A DNA stretch of 64,000 nt. Source: Certhia americana. Lineage: Eukaryota > Chordata > Aves > Passeriformes > Certhiidae. Position 1 is the first letter of the stretch. The number at the start of each line of letters is the position of its first letter. The notes beneath the pieces were generated by a model, which was not told where the DNA came from, made no database searches, and saw only the letters and a program-made list of their open reading frames with translations. Location of the stretch: positions 4,684,497-4,748,496 of the forward strand of contig CM031870.1 of NCBI GenBank assembly GCA_018697195.1. Direction: 5' to 3'. The translations under genes and the position numbers were made by a program. Shown one piece after another: positions 13,740-24,805 of the stretch.

Positions 13740-16700
13740 GGGTTTTTTGGGGGTTGTTTTTCAGTTGTTTGTTTGGTTTTGTTTTTTTTTGGTTTTTGAG
13801 GACTGAAAGGTATTTCCAGTTCAGCCAGTTCCAGGAAGGTAGTTATTGATTCCATAAAACTTTTTGCCACTGAGATTTGAAAATGACAAAATACCACACA
13901 CTGCTACCACATCCCCATGGATTAAAATGTGCTGTAGCATTTCAGAGTGACTTTTAATATGTGGAAATGATAAAATAATTGTCTCAGAAGAAAGTAGACA
14001 GATGTCTCAGCTGGCTTATCTAGAAAATCCTGCCATTTGTCTCAGACATGACCATTACCTAGGTCATCCTGCCTTTCTTGCAACTCAGCTGCACCATTCT
14101 GATGGGCACTAGCTTGACATAACCTTGAAATGGGTTCAAAATCTGGCCCAAGCTGTTTTGTGGATAGAAGAAAGTAAAATGCTTGTAGTCCCTTTCTGAT
14201 TGTCAGGATGCTAAGGCTGTAATTCAAGTCATTAGGCTTAGTGCATAAAGCCCTTCGTAATCCAAGTCTTAAGAACCCGAAAGGTCACTTGTGGTCCAGT
14301 AATCCTGAACAGTAAATGTGATGAGCTGGCGGTGACTGTCCTGATCCTAAAGCATCTCTCAAAATAAACGCAGGTCTCTGCCCCAAAAGCATATGCATGT
14401 TATTTCAAGATGAGCCAAGAGGCTGTGCAAGGAATAAGCAGCTTGCCTGCTGAACAGCTTTGTGCAACACTGATTTGTTTGAAATTATTTCATTAACTGG
14501 ACTGAAGGAGTAGACAAGAGGATGCTGGAGGTTTTAAAGACACACCCTGCTCTGGCTGCTGTGGTCCACTGGAGAGATCTCATCACCAAAATCCCTCAAA
14601 TCCTCCCCAAAATCTGCCAGTGCAGCTGCTCATGGGAATGAAATGAGCAGAGGTTGCTCATGGTAGAAATGGTTCATCCCTGGACAGAGAATGGAGTCAG
14701 AGGTCGTTCATGTTCACACAAGTGATGGGGACAGTGAATGTGAAACATCTGGCTAGTGGTGCAGCAGCTGGCATTAAGCAGGCAGGCGGCAGAGAAGATC
14801 TGGCAGATCCTGGGTAGCCATATCCCAGCTGTGACCACTTTGCAGGGATCCAAAAGGCAGTGGCTTTGTGGAACAGCACAGAGAGTGGGTTTGGTGCTTG
14901 GCAGTGCAGGATGGCAGTGTGCAAGGAACCCTAGGGGAGTTCTGTTGGAGGAAAGGACAAGTGGACAGATGTGGAGGATGTAGGCATGGACTGATGGCAT
15001 AATTTAAAGGTAATTAAACATGAGATTTAATGAGCTCAGTCCTTTACTGACCTTCTTGATATCTGGGAAAGTTTGGGAAAGTGCCAGAGAAATAAAGAAA
15101 CAGAGGACTGGGAACATTGTGCCATGTATGGGACAATTTGTAGGGTTCCCTCTTGGTGCCTGACTCTCCTTTTTGTCCCTGTTTTTGTGCTGAGGGCAGT
15201 TAGATGTCAGCTGGGAGTAGTGCTGCATGACTTGGTTTTTCCTCTTAAATGTCTCCTTGCTTTTCAATTTGTTCAGTATTTGAACTGATTTTCATCTTTA
15301 TATTGTATTTATTTAGTGGTGCTCTGGATATGGTAATTTTTGTGCCCTGAAGGGCCTACTTTTCCATTCCATTTTAATATATAACTTCTATTAACATCAA
15401 GGCTTGCTGCATGCATAAAGGGGCACTGAAAGCTAAACTGTACTTAAATACCTGTGACCTCTTGGCTCTTCTATATGGAATGATTATTAATGCTTTGTCC
15501 TTGCCATGTTTCATCAGAAGATGCAGCCACACAAGGCAGAGCTGGGGAAGTCTGATCATCCCTTTATTACAGATGGGTAAAACAGAGGAAAAGAGATTAA
15601 AAGATTTGCCAGGAACACAGAGCAATCAGTGGCTGTGCTGAAAATAGAAACCAGGCTCCTGGTTTCCATTCCCCAAATCTGGCCTCTAGACAACACTATA
15701 TTAAAAATGTAAATGCAAACATAGACAATCTTTCCTTTTTCAAACCTTCCCTGTGAACATTTTGTGTCTTTTTGGCTCTGTTTCACAGAATAACCTGGTA
15801 GCATTTGGATCAAAGAGCCAGGAATCAGCTGGCCTGAGCTCACTGGATACTGCAAAGGGAACTGGACTGGACCACCAAAACCTCAGAGTGACCAAAGAGC
15901 TCCTGGCAGAAGGTGGGAGGAGACTTTTGTCTATTTTGAGACAGAAAAGTATTCAGTAGCTGTAGGCTACTGTTCAAAATACTTTGATTACTGTATTTAA
16001 GGAAGCCAAAAGTGATACTGTTGTGACAGCCAGTCCCTCAGCCTTTGTATTCTAGAAAATATTCTGTCTTGTAATGCACCACAGATCCAAAGCTGGCAGC
16101 AGAAGGACATGCAGGCATTTTAACTGTTTGCTATTAAGTCTGCAGATGATGGGTAAATCAAACACAACTGAGGTTTGAAATGCACAACCAGAAGGGAAAA
16201 GTGAATTCGGTCTCACTGAGGAGTGGCACAGCTGCAGGGCCTCCAGAGATGCTGTCAGTGCCATTACTGGGCTCATTCCTTTGGGCTTGGCCCAACTTTA
16301 TTTCTGTTCCCATATTGTTCCTCTGTGCTGTAAACAGGCTTGATGATCAAGAAAAAATAAAAATAGCATGTGGATGCAACCCAACCAAACAGCCAGAGTA
16401 AACTTCATGGGAGAAACTGGATTTAGAAATGCAACCCTGAGTCATGCCAAGGCGTCCACGTTAAAGGCTTTCTAAAGAAGCAATTAGGAAGCAGTCTCCT
16501 TTTAAAGACACTTCCCAGAGCTTATTACAGGGATAGAACATGCAAATTAGGGCTAAATTCTGCCTGTCCTCCCTCATGTGCATGTCTTTATGTGAGCAGG
16601 GTTTGAGATGTGGCCACACTCATTCAGATCCCTGTGGAGCCAGTGACAGCAATGTGCATCTCACTGCTGTGGCCAGAAAAACTCTAAATACAGAGGGAAC

Positions 16701-19700
16701 ATGGGCACATTGTCACTGGGACACTTGAAAGGGAAATGAGTGTTGTTGGAGCCTGTTAGGGACTGACCCCACTGCAGCATGTCCAGAATTCCTGCTGTTT
16801 TTACTGGCAAGGTTAAAATAAACAATGGGAAAACTCAGCTGAAGTCAAAGGGATGAGAGTTGGCCTTGCTGAAGTTGATACATCTTACCTAAGGCATCTC
16901 ATCCCAGAGCTCAGAACTCTCTGAATCCCTTTCCACTCCACAGAAGTCCAGAGCAGTGAGATGAGATGAAACACAGATCAAGATGGCAAGCTGAGGACAT
17001 CCCCTCTCTCTGGAATTAGAAAATGCTTTGATCAGAGGAGTTGTGGGACCAAGTGGTTGCTCACCTGCCCAGAGAGTGGAGACATGGTGGGGAGGTGGGA
17101 GTGTCTCCTTGAGACTCACAGGCCTGGGGTACAGGTGGACTCAACCTTGAATACCTTAGTGTCTGGGAAGAGCCTCTTTAGACACGAAGAGCCTCTTTAG
17201 ACATCATTTAGATGATCTTTTGTGTCATCTTCATGCTCATCGTTGAAATGGTAGCAAGAAAAAAATCAGTTTTCATTAGCAAAACTCTTGCCTTTTGCCA
17301 TTTCTGCTGGCTTAGGAGAGCAAAGTTTCACTGCTGAAGACTGAACGTGATGCAGTTTTCAATGTTCAGCCCAGCATCTTCTGAAGTTCATCCACATTTT
17401 CTGAGGTTAATAACACTGTAGTCACCGATGCTGAATTTTCTACTGGTTCAGGCCACATGTCTCTGACCTAATTAGACTTTTAATGGCTAATGGTTTAAGG
17501 AGCAAATCTCTAAGGATTTTATGTCTGGTTCCTGAAGAATCACTCAAGAGGGAAATACAGCTGCCTGGTGCTGTGCTCCTGCTTTGAAATGGGCAAGTGT
17601 CTCGTTCACTCACTGCAGGCTGATGCCTGTCCATGCTGTTAACCTGGGCAGATAATGCTGGTATATTTTAACTTAAAATTAGTGATTGGATTAAATATTA
17701 ATCTGAAACCTCCAAAGGAGCACTGTGCCCCTTTGGCTGGTGATGCTGTGCATTATCCATTAACATTTCTGAACCTCATAATTTGGAAATCCCTGAAACG
17801 CTTCCAGGGCAGTCAGGGTTTGTTTAAAGCAGCTCTTAGGTGGAGATGAGCTTGTTTCTCAGGATTGCCACTGCTGAGACCACAGGTATAAAACCACAGA
17901 CTGGATTTTGCAACTGTGAGTCACATTTCAAGTGCATCATGGGTGATAAAGTACCTGAATTTTGATAGGTTTTGTAACTTTATTATCTGCTGGGGGCACG
18001 TTTTCTGTGTTGCCCCTTTTCATGCACCTGTTAGTGGTGACTGATTCTAATCATGTTTCTATCACTGTCTCATGTGGCCTTTGAACCAATCTTTTTTTTT
18101 GTCATCTGGATTTTTCTTCTCGAAGCCAGGGATATTGGCACTTCTTAAACTGGAGTGCACTTCACATTCAATTGAAGGGCGCAGTGCTGCTGCTGAAATG
18201 TGTCACAGGCCCCATGCAGTGAGAAAGAGGATGGGGCTTTTTAAAGACAATCTACACAGGGCTATAGAAGCTGGTATCACACTTAACACCGTTTAAACAC
18301 TTTAACCTTCCTCTGGCAAATGCCTGACCTGCAGCTCTGAACAGAAAACCCAAAACCTCTCAAACCCAGTAAGAGCTGGTTCCCCTGAGCTTTGTTTTGA
18401 GACCGAGTTCACGATAGGCAGCTCCAGCCTGGAAGGCAAAGCTTGCACGTGGATTAATGGCTTAAAGGAGCATGTTTGGTTCAGGGTCAGCAGCATGTTG
18501 GCTGTGGAAGGCTCGGAGGGGTTTGAGGGTAGGTTTGGGGAGGGTGGATTTGGGCCAGAGCTTGGTCAGGGGTGTCCCTGCTCAGTTGCACCAGGCGGTC
18601 CTGGCTGTTGGCACGTGTTAATCAGCTGAGGAGAAGGGTCTGGGGCAGCTTGTGCTGCTTCAAAGGGCCCTTCAGGGGAACATCTAAAACACAGCTTGCA
18701 AGAAAAATAAATGAAGGAGGGCTCAGTTTTTTCCTGTGGCTGCCTGCAAGCTGTGGCCATGAGCAGAGAGTGCTGCTGAGGCCACCCACACTGGAGGCTG
18801 TGGCTCCTTCATGGCTGACCTGTTCAGCAGCCCCCCAGGATCCCACCAGTGTCCCAGGGCACAGCCCCCAGCACCCCTGTGTTTGTTCAGAGGCCTGTGC
18901 AGAGGCAGCAGTGGGGAGGGAAAGCCCACTTGTGGGGAGAGGAATGGCACATTCCAGGGTGTAACCTGGCAAACCCCAGCTGGGACCTGCCTCATCCTCT
19001 TGGCCAGGCTGGCTCCTGTTTGGAGTGCAGCACTCGGGGCTGTGCAGGAGGGAGGCTTTGCCTGCTCCTGATTTTGGGTTCCCTTTGCAAGAGCTGCCAG
19101 TCTTGGGCTCTGTCCATGACCCCAACCCCACCTGCTCTTGGCTGGCTCCAAGAGAAGGTACAGGGAGGGGGACCTCAGTTTCTGGTCTCTGATCCTCTTT
19201 GTCCAAGAGCATCTGATTTGGATGGGCTCAACCTCCAAATAATTCTACACAGCCCAAAGAATCACTTTCTTTCCCAGCTGCACCCCTGGGGGTGGTTCAG
19301 TCCCAGAGCTCTCTGTCTTTTCTTCTGGACTTCCTTTTCTGTGATTTCTCTTGTGACATGACCCTGCCCTGACAGGAAAAGTTTTGATTTTTTTTAAGAG
19401 ATCATTTACTCCTAGATAAACATTAATTTTCATTTTAATTTTTAACCTATGTCTCTGAGGTGACAATTCTTTTGTAGACTATCTAAGAAGCTGTTATCTT
19501 TGCTCAGCTTTGCCTCTCATTTGCTTGACCCAGCAGGTAATGAGTCACCTGTCTTCCTGCTGGGCAAGCTGAGGGCTGGCAGAGGTGGTCTCATTGCTTC
19601 CTTTTCCATTCTCTTTGGGAATCATAAACACATTTGTAGTGTCAGAGTGACATCTCTCTGCCCCTTGCTTTTGGTAATTCTTATGTTGTGTGACAATGCC

Positions 19701-20386
19701 ATTGCTGCAGTGTGTCCTGCTTTACCTCTTCTCTGCATGGACTTCTCAGAAATGCTGATGGGGAAGAGTAGGAGCTGAGCCAGCCCCAGAGTGGGGCTCC
19801 AGGCACAAAGGCTCATTCACACCACCCTGACACACGCCCTGGGGCTGACTGGGGGCACAGCCCTGTCTCCTCAAAGCCACACAGGCAAGTCCTTGTCCAG
19901 GCAGGGACGTGGATGTGCACACCCAGACTGCCGGTCTCCTGCTCTCACCACAGATGCTGTTGTTTGTGACACACATGGGTTTGGGGCGTTCCTGGGTGGT
20001 GCAGAGGACTGGAGCAAGCTGAGGTGACTTTCCAGTCAGTCCAGATCCCTCCTGAGATGGGGAGAGAGAAAAAAACGGGGGTTTTGTGTCCAGTGCAGGT
20101 GTGACCCTTCCTGCCCTCTGGAAAAATCCCAAAGCATCCTCAAGGTTGATACCATCTCAGGGCACAGTGTGGAGCAGTGCCACATCCTTGGGATCTGAAA
20201 GGACTCAAACCAAACGGATGTCAAATGCTTTTCTCCTGCTTACAGGACATTGTGAGATCAAGGTCATTTTACTAAAGTGCTGTGTCATTCACTGTGAATT
20301 GCCAGAAGACCACTCTTCAGCCACCCAGCAGGACTTGTCACTCCCCCTGGTGACCTCCATGCTCTGATTTTTCTCTTATTTTCTAG
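5257..20386. other. Intergenic stretch without a recognised gene
   Basis: About 15 kb between the C7orf50 3' end and the first pseudo-exon of the CYP2W relic. Open frames here are short, overlap on both strands and show no family I recognise. What can be seen is low-complexity sequence: an A-run near 8165, an AT-rich block at about 11805-11872, and a TG microsatellite at 13702-13735 in G/T-rich sequence. A near-perfect 21-bp tandem duplication lies near 17166-17205. No RNA gene, exon pair with splice signals, or CR1 copy was recognised. Exon 1 of the downstream pseudogene would be expected near the right end but was not found. Confidence 0.6.
13702..13735. repeat. (TG)17 microsatellite
   Basis: Seventeen uninterrupted TG dinucleotides lie inside a longer G/T-only tract (about 13660-13798, rich in TTTTG and GGTTT). 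It makes a long glycine-free hydrophobic ORF on + and a lysine/threonine-rich ORF on -, both artefacts. Likely length-polymorphic. Confidence 0.95.
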
Positions 20387-22563
20387 ATTGCAGAGAGGTA
20401 CAGCCTGATGTTCACTGTCCATTTGGGGTTTCCAGAGGTGGTGCTGGCTGGCAGTAAGGGCAGACAGAGCAGCTGTATCCATATTCTACCACGTCTAGCA
20501 TGGACATGGCACATGTTGAACAGATGAAGATGTGCTGGTTGTGCTGCTTCTCAAACCTGTTCTTACAATTGCAAGGTCTGTGAGAGTCTTGAGCTGTATT
20601 TTGAGCTCTGCCATTATTGTCAGGGCTACTATTGCAGGACTTGGGAGACTTCTTTTTCTCAAGAAAAATATGTCTGGGTGTCTTCTTGTTTCTCTTATCA
20701 GTTTTTTTTGCTTTTAGTGGCTCTTGGGTCACATTTCAAGGGTTGTTTTTTGGTTTGGTTTTTTTTTTTTTTTTTTTTTTTTTTGCAGCGTAGAGGGAAG
20801 AAAATTATTTTTGACAACGCAAAGGCTGAGGTCCTTATGCAATCCCCTCTGCAGTTACTGGGAGTTCAGACAGAGCATGGATCATGATGACTCATGATAA
20901 AGGCTGCAAGAACTGGCAGGAGTACAGTAGCACGGGCTGTTTGTACCTCAAACAATTAGTTCTGTAAACAGATTTTTGTCATGTTTCTGAATTGCACATT
21001 AAAAACTAATACATTGCCCAAGACTAGACATTGGAAAACAATGAAGGGAATAATCCAAGGCTGAATGAGAAAGATTTGATGACCTAATATATATATAATG
21101 CATACAGCATGTGTGAGGGGGTTCATCTTGTTAAGAGGGAGGCCCAGTGTGAGGAAGGGCTCTCTGTGCTACTTCCCAGTGACTGGTGAAGATCCTGGCT
21201 GTGTTCAGCCCTGAGAGCCCTCCTGGGAAAGGAGGTTTCTGCACTGTACCCAAACACCTCCATGCCCTCCTGACTGAGGGGTTTTTTTGGCTGCAGGTTC
21301 AGCCAGCTAGGAGAGAGAGTACCCCAGCAGAGGTGCCTCCCTGCCACCCTGCCTGTCCCCCTGCAGTTTATCCTCTAAACCACAAGTTGTTCAGTGAAAT
21401 CCCATGTCCTGTTCACAATGGGGATAGAGCAGCGTCATCTGCTCCCAGCCTTGCTCTCTGAAACAGCTGGGTCTTTTTTCTAAGGAAAAACAAGTCAGCC
21501 TTAAACAAATCCCATGCATTGAACTTCTTGCTGTGTCAGGCTGCAGAGAGAGAGAGCTATAAACAAGCCAAACCCAGAGCTTTGGTGTGAACAGCACACA
21601 ACTGCCTAAAATAATGCCTCCTGCCCAGAAAGATTCTGGGATTTCTGGAGGAATTTATTTGTTTCTTTGCTTTTGGCAGTATTTTTTGCAGTAGTACCCA
21701 GAATAAACCACCCAGAATAAGTAGTATGCTCTGTTTCCTAGGATTTTCAGTCCAAGCAAGGCTAAGGTGGAAGAGAGGAGGAATCAGGAGTCTTCAGGGA
21801 AGGCATAGCCAGAGTTCCTTTCTTTAAAAATACATCAGTGATAAAATTACTGAAAAACTGACTTTATTTGTGCATGTAAGAAAAAAAAGCTCATTCCAGT
21901 TATTTTCTACTGTGTGAACGTCCAGAATTAACCTCTTGTCTTAGGGACAATAGCACGTGTATTTGGGGGTTTCTAGGTTCAGGTTTTGCAGAAACCAGCA
22001 AAAATTCTCATCAGTTAGCAAGTGCAAGAGATTTGTGAATCTTATTCTGCAGCCAGCTTATCTGTAACATTGAGATATGGTGTAAGTAACTTCCCTGCAC
22101 ATAAAACGCAGCTGCTTATTGTGCTGTGAAATTTAACGATGCTGAGTGTAATTGATTTATAATTCATGTGAAAGATAAAATCAATGATCTTACTTCAAAA
22201 CAGAAGTGTTTTGGCTTACTAAACATTTGGAGTTTTCTTTGCGAAATGCTTTATCGTTTTTGTTACCTCTAAAAATGTGATTTCATTGTTTCATGAGTTT
22301 ACTATCACTTTCTCTTAATTGTATTTTTGAAGTTCATTTTATAGGCTCTATCTAGACAAATCTGATAGGTCCCATTCATTTCTGTAGAGAATTTGGACTA
22401 AGAGGAGGCCCTCTTAGACATTAAAATTTTTTGGTTACGAAAAAGAGACTCCAGCCACACCATGTTGATTCACACAATGATTCATCCATTAAGACACTTA
22501 AGTGTTACAAGGTAGTGGGTGAGTTAAATTTTTTTGTGATTTTTTTCCCTGTATTCTTTTTAG

Positions 22564-22732
22564 CTGTTTAATTTCTACCCATGCCTTGGATTTCTCCTCC
22601 AACCTCCCAAGATGGTACTGAAGAAAGTAGAAGAGGTGGGTGTCATCATAAGGAAATGCCTCAAGGAAAGGAAAGGGAGAAATAATGAGAACAACCTGAT
22701 GAGCTACATCGATGCTTTGGTATTCAAACGAG
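22564..22732 (+). pseudogene. Best-preserved pseudo-exon: CYP2 exon 5
   Basis: A TTCTTTTTAG acceptor precedes 56 open codons that align without gaps to exon 5 of the intact CYP2W1 gene (FNFYPFLGF to SYIDALIFK). The end reads AAACGAG|GT where the intact gene has five more bases before its donor, so the splice phase is broken. This part shows no stop codon, unlike exons 6-8, so it has either decayed more slowly or decayed by indels only. Confidence 0.85.
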
Positions 22733-24356
22733 GTATTTTAACCATATGATGATTCCTAGTGCTGTACCTCATTCAGAGATGCTGATGAGGTTGTTGTCTA
22801 ATGAATGTGCTCTGACTATTTTGTAGGGAAATATTTAAATTTTGGATAATCATCTTCCTATTTTAGTATGTTCAATACTTCATACTGAAGGAAAAGCAAG
22901 AAAAATTTTGTCATCAGCTGTCAGCTACAGCCCATTCCTTGCTGGAGAGTGAGAGAGAGGCAATGTCACTTTTCCAGCTCTCTCCAGGCAGACTCATCCC
23001 TCCCTACGGGCATGGGAAGAGGCAGCAGAGTTACAGAGATGCAGAAATTCCTATGGCATTGGTACAAACCCCTCACCAGCTCCCACGTGGTAGATTTCAC
23101 AACAGGAGCAGTTATGTGGGAGTCTGGATCAGCCTGTATTTGCCCTTTTTCTCCAAGTGTTTGCATCCACATTCTTGGGCCGGGCAGTGACTGGGGAAAG
23201 TGTTTCCCACCAGCAGCAGGAAGCAGGGACAGTGGAACTGAGGTGTCAATGGTGCCCTGAGTCTTCTTGGCTCTCCTATGGCTCCTAGAAGGGCCAGGCA
23301 CACACACACAGAAAAATTTCAGCTCATCCACTTAGGTATGGTTCTGCACCTCTCATCAGAATTCTGCCTTCTCAGGATCCACAGGCCATGGTTGGAAGTC
23401 CTGAGCTGGTCATACAACCACTGCCTGGAGCAGATAAATGCCATGTGGTGTTGAAAAATGGACGAATTTGTGTAACTGGTTCATTTTGGGGCTGCAAAAT
23501 CTCAAGTGTGCAAATATTTCTTCTGAAAACTGAAGAAATTCTGTACTGTTAATGTCAATATGATGCAACTTGTCACTCGCCTGCATCCCATTGTAATGTC
23601 TCTGGAGCCTGGGTTACCTGTCCTAGTTCTCTCTTTTTTTGCTAAAAGTGATTTTTTTTTCTTCATATATCCCTGATAAAAACAATACATGTTTTCTTTA
23701 TGCAGATCATGATGCTCCTGTGCTTGCCCTGCTCAAGGCTGACACTCAAACAGCAGCCACAGCACTGCAAAGGGCCCATCCTGCTGCTACTGAAGATTCA
23801 ATGCAAGGTTTTGCTTTGCTTACACAGTGTGCTGAATTATCCTGCAGTGACTTTGTAAGTGATGCTCACCTGTAAAAGCTCCATAGGCTCTCATGAGCAT
23901 CCAAAATCTGGGTGCTGTCCCTCTCCATCCAAGCACTGAACGCTGCCATTCAAAGCATCTGAGAGATTGTTCTCCATCCCAGGGGCTGCAGACCTCCTGT
24001 CCTGGGGTATTCCAACCAACATTCAGCAGGAGCTGGGATTCACAGGTGTTTTACCTTTGTGCCTCTCCTTTGCCTGCAGAAAAGGTTAACACAGAGACTG
24101 AGTTCTTTGCCCTGGCTGCTTCCCTGCCTTTGAGATGGCATTTCCCAATGCAGTGACCCATGAGGTGTGGAGATTGGTCACTCCCCTGCCACAAGTTCCC
24201 TGGTGCACCTCACACCCCCTTTAAAGGCTGCTTCACCCCCAGGGGATTTGCTGCTCTCCAGATTGGGAACTGCAATCACGCCAGTGACCCACAGAGCAAA
24301 ACAGCACCAGGAGTCAGCAAGCCTCAAGTACAGGGCTTTTGGTGGGGAAGAGACAG

Positions 24357-24496
24357 TTCCTTAATCCCGTGTCTCCTCTGAGTCCAGTCCAATGCCAGCG
24401 TGACTTCAGGCACACTTCCCTTTTCCCACAGCTCAGTCTTCATAACCTGGAGTCTGTTCCTTATTCTCTTCACTCTCTTCTGTTCCTGCCCTGCAG
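24357..24496 (+). pseudogene. Probable CYP2 exon 8 relic of the same pseudogene
   Basis: It follows a CAG and is 140 bp, against 142 in both intact genes. It begins TTAATCCC like the GTAATCCC of intact exon 8, and near its end reads TTCCTGCCCTGCAG against TTCCTGCCTTTCTCCACAG. Length, order and both ends agree, but the middle is too diverged to align by eye. Confidence 0.45.
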
Positions 24497-24650
24497 AGCA
24501 GGGCTGCCCCTGAGCTACCAGGACACTGCCTTTGCCTTGCTGGAGGCAAGTGGAGAGCATCTGGGCAGCAAGGGAGCCTGGCCAACATCTTTCCTCTGCC
24601 TCATCACTGGGGAACAGCCAACAACTGTTGTAGCTTAATCCACAGAATTG

Positions 24651-24805
24651 TTGAGGTTGGAAAAGACTTTCAAGATAATCAAGTGTAACCATCAACCCAG
24701 CACCACCACCATGTTCACCACTAAGCCATGTCCTCAAGTGGTGTATCCATGTGGCTTTTGAACACTCCATTGCACCTCTGGGTTTCCACCACCCTGCTGG
24801 GTTAG
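24651..24805 (-). mobile_element. CR1 LINE 3' fragment
   Basis: The + strand reads as the reverse complement of a CR1 3' end: CAGAATTGTTGAGGTTGGAA, then AAGATAATCAAGTG, ACCATGTTCACCACTAAGCC, ATGTCCTCAAGTG, TTTTGAACACTCC and a final CCACCACCCTGCTGGG. The 3' end of the element is therefore at the low coordinate. It sits just where exon 9 of the CYP2W pseudogene would continue and probably interrupts it. Confidence 0.85.

Larger units (their letters stand above)
20387..24650 (+). pseudogene. Decayed CYP2W-type P450 pseudogene, inverted relative to the intact genes
   Basis: Relic exons occur in the correct order on the + strand. Exon 2 (20387-20452, then an internal deletion, remnant to about 20500) has an intact TTTCTAG acceptor and reads IAERYSLMFTVHLGFPEVVL, against [20 protein letters not shown] in the gene at 33821-33983. 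Exon 5 (22564-22732) is open throughout and reads LFNFYPCLGFLLQPPKMVLK and later SYIDALVFK, but is 169 bp rather than 174, a frameshifting net loss. Exon 6 (about 23675-23807) has lost its AG acceptor, and the I-helix AGTET has become ADTQT. Exon 7 (24080-24243) keeps its CAG acceptor and reads NAVTHEVWRLVTPLPQVPWC, then shifts frame to TPFKGCFTPR; its donor GT is lost. A probable exon 8 is at 24357-24496 and a possible 5' part of exon 9 at about 24567-24650, cut by a CR1 element. Exons 1, 3 and 4 were not found. Matches to VPRCT and SYIDALIFK make it a CYP2W1-like duplicate rather than a copy of the second paralogue. Confidence 0.85.

Noticed and set aside
13587..13897. ORFs on both strands with VCVCVC or THTHTH runs
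   Set aside because: Direct translation of the TG microsatellite.
18572..19361. Overlapping ORFs of 130-196 codons on both strands
   Set aside because: GC-richer sequence with few stops. Frames on both strands are equally open, composition is proline/serine/glycine-rich, and there is no recognisable domain or splice context.
17000..20386. Search for pseudogene exon 1 (PPGPxPLPxxGN)
   Set aside because: CCCCCAGGATCCCACC near 18831 gives PPGSH, but the flanking residues do not fit a CYP2 anchor or hinge.
20757..20785. T-homopolymer followed by TTTTGCAG as a splice acceptor
   Set aside because: The sequence after the AG starts with a stop codon in one frame and matches no known exon. It is most likely a poly(T) tract or an old retrotransposon tail.
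20500..22560. Search for pseudogene exons 3 and 4
   Set aside because: No segment matching [10 protein letters not shown] or FDYxDPxFLTLL was found in any frame. They are probably deleted, or too decayed to see by eye.
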